Below are positions 1 through 7,079 of a DNA stretch of 30,519 nt, piece after piece (the first letter of the stretch is position 1; each line of letters opens with the position of its first letter). The DNA lies in the NCBI GenBank assembly GCA_934754855.1, contig CAKVJR010000006.1, positions 1 through 30,519 of the forward strand, in the 5' to 3' direction. Source of the DNA: an uncultured Candidatus Melainabacteria bacterium (GTDB lineage: Bacteria > Cyanobacteriota > Vampirovibrionia > Gastranaerophilales > Gastranaerophilaceae). The notes under the pieces are model-generated. The model did not search any database, was not told the DNA's origin, and worked only from the letters and a program-made list of their open reading frames with translations. Position numbers and translations under genes: made by a program.

Positions 1-118
1 ATATCTGTACGGATGTAGATCCGTTTGCTAAAATGACAGCATAATCAATCCGATGTTTTTAAGGATTTTCGGATTTAGTCTTAATTGAACATCGCTGCTC
101 GCTTCTGACTTTCAACCT
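1..118. other. Non-coding left edge of the window
   Basis: I see no convincing reading frame here on either strand. A small perfect hairpin lies at 9-24 (ACGGAT, loop GTAG, ATCCGT), without a following T-tract. The stretch may hold the end of an upstream transcript, but nothing in view supports a specific call. Confidence 0.3.
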
Positions 119-281
119 TGCCGATTGGTTATTATTTCTAACTGCCAACCCGCCGTGCACCTGCTCGTTATTACTAACGCCTCCGTGACTTTCCGACTCT
201 GCCGATTGTCCGTTATTTCTAACTGCCAACCACCATGCTTTGCCGATTCTGCCGATTGCCTGTTATTTCTAACTGCCAACC
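119..281. repeat. Imperfect ~32-bp direct repeats upstream of infC
   Basis: Three copies of a ~32-bp unit lie at 119-150, 200-231 and 250-281. Each begins TGCCGATTG, then has about four variable bases, then TTATTTCTAACTGCCAACC. A degraded fourth piece (GTTATTACTAACGCC) lies near 168-182. Spacing is uneven (81 and 50 bp start to start), and the units are neither as regular nor as well conserved as a CRISPR array. The short frame that can be read across the block simply translates the repeat. From 282 to about 421 I see only AT-rich DNA leading to the infC promoter. Confidence 0.7.
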
Positions 282-421
282 CTTCCGCAAACTTCAGTAA
301 CTTCCGTCGCTAAACTTTGCCAGTCCCCCAAATGTCTTTGGCTTCAGGTTAATATTATTTAAAACATGAAATAAAATCAACCCCATGTAAATAAAATCGT
401 TAAATAAATTTTTTGTATGAC

Positions 422-450
422 TTGCTATAACGGGATTTTCCTGTTATTAT
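422..450 (+). promoter_or_regulatory. Promoter of infC
   Basis: TTGCTA at 422-427 and TATTAT at 445-450 are 17 bp apart. The -10 also carries the extended TG (TGTTATTAT). The expected RNA start near 457 leaves a leader of about 28 nt carrying the ribosome-binding site AAGGAG at 472-477. Confidence 0.6.
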
Positions 451-484
451 AAAGTTCACAAAGATAAAAAGAAGGAGAATTACT

Positions 485-1009
485 ATCAGCAGAGATTTTA
501 ACCAAAACAACAATTCGTTGTTAAATGAAAGAATTACATCAAAAGAAGTCAGATTAATTGACGATGAAGGAAATAATCACGGAGTCATTGCAACTGCAAA
601 AGCACTCCAAATGGCACAAGACAAAGACCTTGATTTGGTCGTTGTTTCGCCCAATCAAGAACCGCCCGTTGCGAAAATTCTTGATTACGGAAAATATAAA
701 TACGAAATGGCAAGACGTGCCAAGGAAGCGAAAAAGAAACAAAAAGTCGTTGAAATCAAAGAAATCAAAATCAGATACAAAATTGATGTTCACGATTATC
801 AGGTCAGAATTAAAAATATTAAGAAATTTTTGGCTGACGGAAACAAGGTTAAAATCGTCGTAATGCTTAGAGGACGTGAAATGCAGCACAATCAATTGGC
901 GTACGATTTGGCTAACAGATTTTTAGAGGACTTGAAAGACGTAAAATTAACGGTTGAAAGAAAACCGTCATTAGAAGGACGAAACGTCATAACAATCCTC
1001 GCTCCTTAA
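485..1009 (+). CDS. infC: Translation initiation factor IF-3, probable AUC start
   Basis: IF-3 binds the 30S subunit, checks the start codon and initiator tRNA, and prevents early 50S joining. The protein shows the IF-3 N-domain (LNERITSKEVRLID, then the SPNQEPPVAKILDYGKYKYE block), the lysine-rich linker and the C-domain ending in GRNVITILAP. The first conventional start is TTG at 518, but it has no ribosome-binding site and would truncate the N-terminus. AAGGAG at 472-477 is instead seven bases before an in-frame ATC at 485. Starting there gives 174 residues beginning (M)SRDFNQNNNSLLNERI, which lines up with the N-terminus of Bacillus IF-3. Rare AUU-type starts are a known feature of infC, through which IF-3 limits its own synthesis. 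The gene is alone: rpmI and rplT do not follow, and a terminator comes directly after the stop. Confidence 0.93.
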   Translation: MSRDFNQNNNSLLNERITSKEVRLIDDEGNNHGVIATAKALQMAQDKDLDLVVVSPNQEPPVAKILDYGKYKYEMARRAKEAKKKQKVVEIKEIKIRYKIDVHDYQVRIKNIKKFLADGNKVKIVVMLRGREMQHNQLAYDLANRFLEDLKDVKLTVERKPSLEGRNVITILAP

Positions 1010-1018
1010 TCAACAAAG

Positions 1019-1042
1019 AAGAACCTTTCGGGGTTCTTTTTT
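1019..1042 (+). terminator. Rho-independent terminator after infC
   Basis: The stem AAGAACC (1019-1025) pairs with GGTTCTT (1032-1038) around a six-base loop, followed by a T-run. It lies ten bases after the infC stop. It could also act on the minus strand for the gene ending at 1059. Confidence 0.85.
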
Positions 1043-1058
1043 ATTATGAAAAATTTTA

Positions 1059-1730
1059 TTAAACCGCCGTTATAATCCAAGTAAATTTTCGGCAAAGTTT
1101 TGCGAGAAGCATTGCCAAAAAACCGAAAATGATGTCGTATATTGCCCTTGTGAAACTTTCAAACAAGAGCCAATCCATGATGTATGAAAAATTGGCATGC
1201 TTTAAAAGCAAAACTAAAAGCATATAGAAAAATCCCAAAATATGGATAAGCAAAACAGCCGTGATTGTTGCTTTTAACATATTTTTCGGCGAATGATTGC
1301 GATACATAATTCCGCCTGCGATTAACGCTGCGGGAATAAATGCCAAAATGTATCCGAATGATGGTTGCAAAACATAGTTAAACCCGCCACCCAAGCCGAA
1401 TACAGGAATTAAAGTTAAACCTAAAACTATATAGAAAAATGCCGAAGTCATTGTGCAGGCTGCACCCAAAAGAGCCACGGAGAAAAGCAATACGGGGACT
1501 TGCGGGACATAAAAATATGCTTTAAACGCAAAAACCGATGCTAAATCTTGGAAAAACTCGGGGTGAAGCATGCCGACAAACGGTTGCAAAATGTTGAAAA
1601 GTTTGATTCTTGTAAAGGTTGCAACGATTAATAATACGGTAAAAAATCCGACAAAAGACAACATGCCGATGAGCCTGAGCGGTGAGTATTGCGGAGTTTT
1701 TTGCTTTTTTTGCTGAATTTCGTTTGTCAT
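1059..1730 (-). CDS. bioY: BioY-like biotin transporter substrate-binding subunit
   Basis: This 223-residue protein is largely hydrophobic, with about six predicted membrane segments. BioY proteins are the S components of energy-coupling-factor transporters and bind biotin in the cytoplasmic membrane. The best family evidence is the central block LGLTLIPVFGLGGGFNYV followed by QPSFGYILAF, which matches the BioY glycine-rich loop and the P-x-GY-x-x-(A/G)F motif. The N-terminal ~20 residues are polar and lysine/glutamine-rich. The ATG overlaps the stop of the upstream acetyltransferase by one base (TAATG), so translation is probably coupled. No EcfA or EcfT genes are in view; a shared energizing module elsewhere, or function alone, is possible. 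The family call is fairly safe, but the biotin substrate is inferred. Confidence 0.75.
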   Translation of the reverse strand: MTNEIQQKKQKTPQYSPLRLIGMLSFVGFFTVLLIVATFTRIKLFNILQPFVGMLHPEFFQDLASVFAFKAYFYVPQVPVLLFSVALLGAACTMTSAFFYIVLGLTLIPVFGLGGGFNYVLQPSFGYILAFIPAALIAGGIMYRNHSPKNMLKATITAVLLIHILGFFYMLLVLLLKHANFSYIMDWLLFESFTRAIYDIIFGFLAMLLAKLCRKFTWIITAV

Positions 1731-2245
1731 TATATTTGCCCGTAAAATTCTTCTTTCAGTTTTTTGTAATTTGACTTAAATTTATCATACCAAATGTTTT
1801 CGGTAAACATTATTAAGGCATCTTCATTATTGTCCTGATAATATTTTTTTCTTGTTCCTATTGTGGAAAATCCGAATTTGTCATACAAAGAAATCGCCGC
1901 AATGTTACTCTCACGGACTTCGAGGGTGATATATTTAATCATTTTTTTGTAACATTCATCAATCAAATCGAACATCAATGTTTTTGCAACACCTTGCCGT
2001 CTGAAGTCCGAATGCGTTGCGATAGTTGTGATATGGGCTTCTTCAAGAATTTGCCAAAATCCGTAAAACCCCGCCATATCGCCTTTTGCCGTCAAAGCAC
2101 ATCTATAAGTTGCCAATTTGTTTGAAATTTCGTTTTCAAAAGAAACCCGTGACCAATGATGGTTGGGATAGGCATCAGCCTCAATTTCCATAACTTCGTC
2201 GAGGTCGATTTCCGCAATATCTTTGATTGTAACTTTCAGTATCAT
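1730..2245 (-). CDS. rimI: RimI-like GNAT N-acetyltransferase
   Basis: This 171-residue protein has the GNAT fold signature. Motif A, RRQGVAKTLMFDLID (the R/Q-x-x-G-x-A acetyl-CoA loop), follows THSDF. Then come ITLEVRESNIAAISLYDKFGF and a tyrosine-containing C-terminal strand. The phrase LEVRESNIAAISLYDKFGF is typical of RimI, which acetylates the N-terminal alanine of ribosomal protein S18. Members of this family can have other protein targets, so S18 is inferred. The gene is first in a two-gene minus-strand unit with the BioY-like gene. No ribosome-binding site precedes the ATG. An extended -10 box lies six bases upstream, which suggests a leaderless mRNA. An internal methionine (MEIEADAY) would remove part of the N-terminal strand and is less likely. 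Confidence 0.8.
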   Translation of the reverse strand: MILKVTIKDIAEIDLDEVMEIEADAYPNHHWSRVSFENEISNKLATYRCALTAKGDMAGFYGFWQILEEAHITTIATHSDFRRQGVAKTLMFDLIDECYKKMIKYITLEVRESNIAAISLYDKFGFSTIGTRKKYYQDNNEDALIMFTENIWYDKFKSNYKKLKEEFYGQI

Positions 2246-2251
2246 AATGAC

Positions 2252-2260
2252 ATTTTACCA
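2252..2260 (-). promoter_or_regulatory. Extended -10 promoter abutting rimI
   Basis: On the minus strand the sequence reads TGGTAAAAT, ending six bases before the rimI ATG. No good -35 is visible. The expected RNA start falls on or next to the A of the ATG, so the message would have little or no leader. Confidence 0.45.
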
Positions 2261-2303
2261 CGATTGTTAAAACAGGGCATAACGATACGTTTTTGTTAAA
2301 AAT

Positions 2304-2332
2304 TTTACATATTTGAAAAAATACATTATGCT
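2304..2332 (+). promoter_or_regulatory. Promoter of the ankyrin-repeat protein operon
   Basis: TTTACA at 2304-2309 and TATGCT at 2327-2332 are 17 bp apart. They are followed by the ribosome-binding site AGAAGAGGA just before the ATG at 2354. The promoter diverges from that of rimI. Confidence 0.5.
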
Positions 2333-2353
2333 TTTATCAGAAGAGGAATTTTT

Positions 2354-4399
2354 ATGAAAAAGATTATATTGCTTATCGCTTTAATGTTAACTGTTGCACC
2401 TGTTTTGCAGGAAAATGTCTGTGCAAAAGAAGTCGAAAATCCGACAAGTGCAAAAACCGTTGCAAATGAAATAACCACGTCAAAATCCCTTGAGGAAGCG
2501 AATTTTGAGAAACAAGAATTTGCAAAAATGAAAGCAGATGAAGCAATTAAAAATGCAAAAAAACAAAATTCCGAGTACAAAAAGGCTCAAAAGGCTGCAA
2601 AAAAAGAACTTCAAAACCTCAAACGCCAAAGAAATGAGGAGCGTTTGAAATATGAAAAAGAAATGCAAGAAAAACAATCCGAAAATACTAAAATAATCGC
2701 AGAGCCTGAAACAACGGCTGATAAGCCCGAAATTTCCGAACAAAAAAATGTGAATGAGCAGGAAGTTAAAGAATTTAAAGAAGTTAAAGAAATTAAACAT
2801 AATCTTCAACCTCAAGAACCCGAAAGAATGGCTCCAAAAAAGGAAAACGGGGACATCAAAAATGAAGAAATTAAAGAAAATTCAGATTCTGATTCAGATG
2901 ACGTAAATCCTGAAAACCAAGAGTATAACGAGGAATTGCCCGAACAGGAATTAAATCTTAAAAATAAAAAAGAGCCTGAAAAATCTTTGTCCGACAATGA
3001 GCAGCCGGAAAACGTTGAACAGGAAATGAAAACTTCTGACGAAATTCAACCGCAAGAAGAGATTAAGTCTGTTCAAGAGAAAAAATCCGACTACGTTCCC
3101 GTCGAAAAAAATAAAAAAGAAATTTCTCAATATAAAAAACAAATCAAACAGGCAGGTTTGAAATTTAATGAGGAAGATTTTGTCAAACAGGCAGAACTCA
3201 ATAAAACCGAACTTGTCAGAATGTACCTTATGGCGGGCATGAAGCCTGATACGGCAGTAAAATCAAACACAACGCCTTTGATTTGGGCAAGTTTTAACGG
3301 CAACCTCGCAATGGTTAAAAACCTTGCCGAGGCGGGTGCGAACGTCAATGTTGTCAATGCGGACGGGTTTACACCGTTGCATGCTGCCGTTGAGAGCGAA
3401 AACCCCGAGGTCGTAAGATATTTGCTCCAACGTGGTGCAAAAATTAATACCGCAACTGTTCAAGACGGTACGACACCCTTGCATACCGCTTGTTACAAGG
3501 GAAATAAAGAAATTGCCCAAATTTTGATTGTTGCAGGTGCAAATATCGAGGCGAAAACCGTTCATGGGGCGACTCCGCTTGTCACGGCTACGTTTTACGG
3601 CAAAAAAGACATCGTTGAATGCTTGAAAGCAAACGGTGCAAAAATCGATGTTGAATCGAAAGAGGGCGAAGTCCTTGCAAAATCTGCAATTACGGCAAAT
3701 AAAACGGAATCTTATGACGAACTTGTCAAAGCGGGTGCCGACGTCAATATGACCGATGAAAACGGCAAAACAATGCTTCAGGCGGCAGTCGAAAAAAATG
3801 ACGTTAAAACTGTCGAAACGCTCATCAAAGACGGTGCAAACGTGAATGTTGTTTGCAAATATAAGGAAAGTTCCAACGTAACACCTTTAATGACGGCGGT
3901 TATAGACAAAAATGAAACGGTTATTAAACCGTTATTGAAAGCAAATGCCGACTTGAATGTTAAGGAAAAAAATCTCGGACTGACGGCATTGCAAATTGCC
4001 ATTTTGCAAGGCAATGAGGACATTGCGGCTGATTTGATTTTCAACGGTGCAGACATAAATTCTCTCTCAAATGACGGATTTACGGCGGCTGACCTTGCAC
4101 TTGCCAAAAAAGATGTTTCAATGTTGAAAAAATTGGTTGCAAGCGGTGCATTGTTCGGCAAAAATACAGGTGCGGAACTTGTAAAATTCGGCTGTTCGAT
4201 GAATTATGACTCTGAAAAAGGTTTGTATAAAATCGACGCAAACGATGCAATCACGTCGGTTTTGGAACTCGAACAAAATCAAAATGACGGATATGTGAAA
4301 TATATGGAAAAATCTTATACTTTCAGAAAAGAACAAGGTTTTGCCTTAAATACACATATATTAAAGGTTTACAGACTTTTGTACGAGATGATTAAATAA
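2354..4399 (+). CDS. Exported ankyrin-repeat protein with a charged N-terminal region
   Basis: The 681-residue product starts with a signal peptide (MKKIILLIALMLTVAP) with a likely cleavage after VCA at residue 24. Residues ~25-260 are rich in Lys and Glu, low in complexity and partly coiled-coil-like, with short echoes such as EFKEVKEIK. From about residue 265 to 605 there is a run of roughly nine ankyrin repeats, with consensus pieces such as DGFTPLHAAVESENPEVVRY and DGTTPLHTACYKGNKEIAQI. The C-terminal ~75 residues form an unrecognised tail. Ankyrin repeats bind proteins, and here they would act outside the cytoplasmic membrane; the partner is unknown. Strong promoter and ribosome-binding signals precede the gene. 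Its stop overlaps the hemW start by one base, which links an envelope protein to housekeeping genes with no obvious shared function. Confidence 0.85.
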   Translation: MKKIILLIALMLTVAPVLQENVCAKEVENPTSAKTVANEITTSKSLEEANFEKQEFAKMKADEAIKNAKKQNSEYKKAQKAAKKELQNLKRQRNEERLKYEKEMQEKQSENTKIIAEPETTADKPEISEQKNVNEQEVKEFKEVKEIKHNLQPQEPERMAPKKENGDIKNEEIKENSDSDSDDVNPENQEYNEELPEQELNLKNKKEPEKSLSDNEQPENVEQEMKTSDEIQPQEEIKSVQEKKSDYVPVEKNKKEISQYKKQIKQAGLKFNEEDFVKQAELNKTELVRMYLMAGMKPDTAVKSNTTPLIWASFNGNLAMVKNLAEAGANVNVVNADGFTPLHAAVESENPEVVRYLLQRGAKINTATVQDGTTPLHTACYKGNKEIAQILIVAGANIEAKTVHGATPLVTATFYGKKDIVECLKANGAKIDVESKEGEVLAKSAITANKTESYDELVKAGADVNMTDENGKTMLQAAVEKNDVKTVETLIKDGANVNVVCKYKESSNVTPLMTAVIDKNETVIKPLLKANADLNVKEKNLGLTALQIAILQGNEDIAADLIFNGADINSLSNDGFTAADLALAKKDVSMLKKLVASGALFGKNTGAELVKFGCSMNYDSEKGLYKIDANDAITSVLELEQNQNDGYVKYMEKSYTFRKEQGFALNTHILKVYRLLYEMIK

Positions 4400-5481
4400 T
4401 GACCTCAAGCGTTTACGTTCACATACCGTTTTGCTTGCGAAAGTGCCGCTATTGTTCGTTTTCGTCCTATCCTGAACTCGATTTGCGAGAAAAATATCTC
4501 GACGGACTTTTGGCGGAAATTGACAAAAGATATCGTCGGGAAAAAATCAAAACTCTTTATGTTGGGGGCGGAACGCCGTCACTGATTGGTTTTTCGCAAA
4601 TTGGTAAAATTGTTTCAAAATTTGATTTTGAAAATAATGCAGAAATCACAATTGAGGCAAATCCCGAAAGCACAACTCTTGATTGGATAAAGGGCGTTTT
4701 AGATGTCGGTGTAAATCGAATCAGTTTCGGAGTGCAAAGTTTTGATGATAAACTGCTGAAAATAATCGGGCGAAAACACACGGTAAAACAAGCTTTTGAT
4801 ACTATTTATGCTGCAAGGGAAGCAGGATTTAAAAATATAAATATTGATTTGATTTATGGGCTGCCGACTCAGACTATGAGCGATGTTTCGGCATCTGTCA
4901 TCACGGCTTGCGAAATCGGTGTTGAACATATATCTTCTTACGGGTTAAAAATTGAAGAAGGCTCGTCCTTTTTCCAAAATCCGCCGAAAGACTTGCCCGA
5001 CGAGGATATGCAGGCTGATATGTATTTGAAATTATGCGAAATTACTTCAAAATATGGCTATGAGCATTATGAAATCAGTAATTTTGCCAAAAAAGGGTTT
5101 GCGTCGAGGCACAATTTGAATTATTGGAATGCGGAAAATTATTACGGTTTTGGTTGTGCTGCAAGCGGTTTCGAGGATTTGACAAGATATACACACGAAA
5201 ATACCATTGAAAAATACCTCGAAAATCCGATGAATTTGACAGAAAAAGAAGTTTTGACAAAAGATGTTCAACTTGAAGAAACGATTTTTTTAGGGTTCCG
5301 AAAAGCAGATGGGATAAACATTTCGGCGATTAATGAAAAGTTTGACATAGATTTTGAAAAAAAATATTATGATGTGTTAAAAAAATATGAAAAATTTTTC
5401 AAAAAAACCGAAAACGGTTATGCCCTGACGAATGACGGATTTTTGCTCAGCAATTGCATCTTGTCGGATTTTGCGGAGTAG
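4399..5481 (+). CDS. hemW: Radical SAM heme chaperone HemW-like protein
   Basis: This 360-residue protein opens with YVHIPFCLRKCRYCSF, whose C12-x3-C16-x2-C19 would hold the [4Fe-4S] cluster that binds S-adenosylmethionine. It continues with the radical-SAM glycine motif GGGTPS, then NIDLIYGLPTQT, and the block HYEISNFAKKGFASRHNLNY, typical of HemW (formerly called oxygen-independent coproporphyrinogen oxidase-like). HemW binds heme and inserts it into respiratory enzymes; true HemN, which has CxxxCxxCxC, is less likely because the extra cysteine is absent (CRYCSF). The length matches the family. The start overlaps the stop of the ankyrin gene (TAATG) without its own clear ribosome-binding site, so translation is probably coupled. 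No heme genes adjoin it. Confidence 0.85.
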   Translation: MTSSVYVHIPFCLRKCRYCSFSSYPELDLREKYLDGLLAEIDKRYRREKIKTLYVGGGTPSLIGFSQIGKIVSKFDFENNAEITIEANPESTTLDWIKGVLDVGVNRISFGVQSFDDKLLKIIGRKHTVKQAFDTIYAAREAGFKNINIDLIYGLPTQTMSDVSASVITACEIGVEHISSYGLKIEEGSSFFQNPPKDLPDEDMQADMYLKLCEITSKYGYEHYEISNFAKKGFASRHNLNYWNAENYYGFGCAASGFEDLTRYTHENTIEKYLENPMNLTEKEVLTKDVQLEETIFLGFRKADGINISAINEKFDIDFEKKYYDVLKKYEKFFKKTENGYALTNDGFLLSNCILSDFAE

Positions 5482-5495
5482 GCTATTATAAGATT

Positions 5496-6272
5496 ATGAT
5501 TGATACGCATGCTCATTTGAATATTGAATGTTACAGGGACAGGATTGATGAAATTTTGGCGGAAATCAAGGCTGCCGGAGTGGAAAAGGTTGTCATTCCG
5601 GGGGTTGTGCCGAATGAGTTTGACAGTATAATCGAGTTGATAGAAAAATACGACAATTTGTATGGGGCAGTGGGCATTCAGCCAGAAGAAATTTCTGATT
5701 TGCCTGAAAATTGGGCGGAGATTGTCGAAAATTATTGCGACCACCCCAAAATCGTTGCGGTTGGTGAGATTGGGCTTGATTATTATTGGATTAAAGAACA
5801 AGAAAATCACGATTTGCAAAAAGAAATTTTTATTAAACAAATTGAAATTGCCAAGCGAAAAAATTTGCCCGTGCTAATCCACGACAGAGAGGCTCACGGC
5901 GACACTTTCGACATTTTGAAGAAATATTCGGGCGGAGAAATTCCTGTTGTTATGCACTGTTTTTCAGGTTCTCCCGAGTTTGCACAAAGATGTCTGAAAG
6001 AGGGTTGGTACCTTGCTTTGGGCGGTGTTGTTACGTTTAAAAATGCTAAAAAAACGAAAGAAGTTGCCAAAATCACTCCACTCGACCGATTGCTTCTTGA
6101 AACCGATTCGCCTTATTTGACGCCCGTTCCACATCGTGGAAAAGAAAATTCGCCCGCTTACGTCAAATTTGTTGCGGAAGAAATTGCAAAAATTCAGGAA
6201 ATATCGTTTGAAGAAGTTGATAGGGCGACTACTTTGAATGCAAAAAAAATATTTAATTTTGGAGAAAAATGA
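5496..6272 (+). CDS. tatD: TatD-family metal-dependent hydrolase
   Basis: TatD proteins are TIM-barrel DNases with 3'-5' exonuclease activity, used in DNA repair. The 258-residue product starts MIDTHAHLN, carrying the two histidine metal ligands. It continues with GEIGLDYYW (glutamate ligand), LIHDREAH, VMHCFSG and ETDSPYLTPVPHRGKENSP, which holds the final aspartate. All family ligands are visible and the length equals that of E. coli TatD. The ATG at 5496 is chosen because the family begins almost directly with the DTHAH motif; longer versions read into the end of hemW. The gene follows hemW after 14 bases and overlaps tlyA by four bases (ATGA). Confidence 0.92.
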   Translation: MIDTHAHLNIECYRDRIDEILAEIKAAGVEKVVIPGVVPNEFDSIIELIEKYDNLYGAVGIQPEEISDLPENWAEIVENYCDHPKIVAVGEIGLDYYWIKEQENHDLQKEIFIKQIEIAKRKNLPVLIHDREAHGDTFDILKKYSGGEIPVVMHCFSGSPEFAQRCLKEGWYLALGGVVTFKNAKKTKEVAKITPLDRLLLETDSPYLTPVPHRGKENSPAYVKFVAEEIAKIQEISFEEVDRATTLNAKKIFNFGEK

Positions 6273-7078
6273 AAGAACGTTTAGACAAAATTTTATTTGA
6301 TTTGGGTTATTTTGAAACCAAAAGCAAGGCTCAAGCCGCAATAATGGCGGGCAATGTCAAAATTAACGGCGAAAAAATCACAAAGGCAGGCTATCAGTTG
6401 GAATACAACGAGGGGCTTGATATCGAGGTTAAATCGATGCCTTTTGTTTCGAGGGGCGGATTTAAACTTGCAAAGGCAGTCAAAGCGTTCGATTTGGACT
6501 TGAAAGACAGGATTTGCCTTGATGCAGGAGCGTCAACAGGCGGTTTTACGGATTGCATGCTCCAAAACGGTGCGAAAAAAGTTTATTCCGTCGATGTCGG
6601 ATACGGGCAATTTGCTTGGAAACTCAGGACGGACGAACGTGTCAAAGTCGTTGAACGAATGAATATTAAAAATTGCTCAAAAGCGGATATTTACGATGAA
6701 AACGACGTTTTGCCCGATTTTTGTGCAACGGATTTGTCTTTTATTTCGATAAAAAAAGTTTTGAAAAATATTTTGACGTTAATGCAGCCCGAAAATATCC
6801 AAATCGTGTCGCTTATCAAACCGCAATTTGAGGCAGGACGTGACGAAGTCGGCAAAAATGGCGTCGTTAAAGATAAAACAATTCATATAAAAGTTATCCG
6901 TGAAATTATTGATTTTGCACAGGACGAATTGGGTCTTTTTGCCCTGAATTTAACGGTTTCGCCGATTAAAGGACCTGCAGGAAATATTGAGTACCTTGTT
7001 CTTTTGTCGGATAAATCTGAGAATAAACAGGATTTTGATGTCGAAAGCCTTGTCAATAGTGCAGTTCAGGAATTGTAA
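6269..7078 (+). CDS. tlyA: TlyA-family S4/FtsJ rRNA methyltransferase
   Basis: The protein has an N-terminal S4 RNA-binding domain (residues ~2-60, RLDKILFDLGYFETKSKAQA). The linker SRGGFKL comes next. The FtsJ-type methyltransferase domain carries the SAM loop DAGASTGGFTDCML (residues 85-98) and VDVGYGQ. TlyA enzymes 2'-O-methylate cytidines in 16S and/or 23S rRNA, and loss gives capreomycin resistance in species that carry them. Older annotations call the family hemolysin A; the sequence gives no sign of a toxin. The length (269) is normal. The start overlaps tatD by four bases, and the PHP gene begins one base after its stop, so the three are read as one unit. Confidence 0.9.
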   Translation: MKERLDKILFDLGYFETKSKAQAAIMAGNVKINGEKITKAGYQLEYNEGLDIEVKSMPFVSRGGFKLAKAVKAFDLDLKDRICLDAGASTGGFTDCMLQNGAKKVYSVDVGYGQFAWKLRTDERVKVVERMNIKNCSKADIYDENDVLPDFCATDLSFISIKKVLKNILTLMQPENIQIVSLIKPQFEAGRDEVGKNGVVKDKTIHIKVIREIIDFAQDELGLFALNLTVSPIKGPAGNIEYLVLLSDKSENKQDFDVESLVNSAVQEL

Positions 7079-7079
7079 A

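Noticed and set aside
119..281. CRISPR-like array
   Set aside because: The repeats are imperfect, spacing varies from about 18 to 49 bases between units, and no cas genes are in the window.
125..313. 62-codon frame over the left-edge repeats
   Set aside because: It only translates the direct repeats (recurring ISNCQP), has no ribosome-binding site and no recognisable protein features.
518..520. TTG as the infC start
   Set aside because: No ribosome-binding site lies before it, and it removes residues that align with other IF-3 N-termini; ATC 485 is better placed.
554..895. Minus-strand frame inside infC
   Set aside because: It is a Phe-rich antisense shadow of a strongly conserved gene, without start signals.
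6269..7078. Hemolysin toxin label for the TlyA protein
   Set aside because: The S4 plus FtsJ architecture with an intact SAM loop indicates an rRNA methyltransferase; no toxin features are seen.
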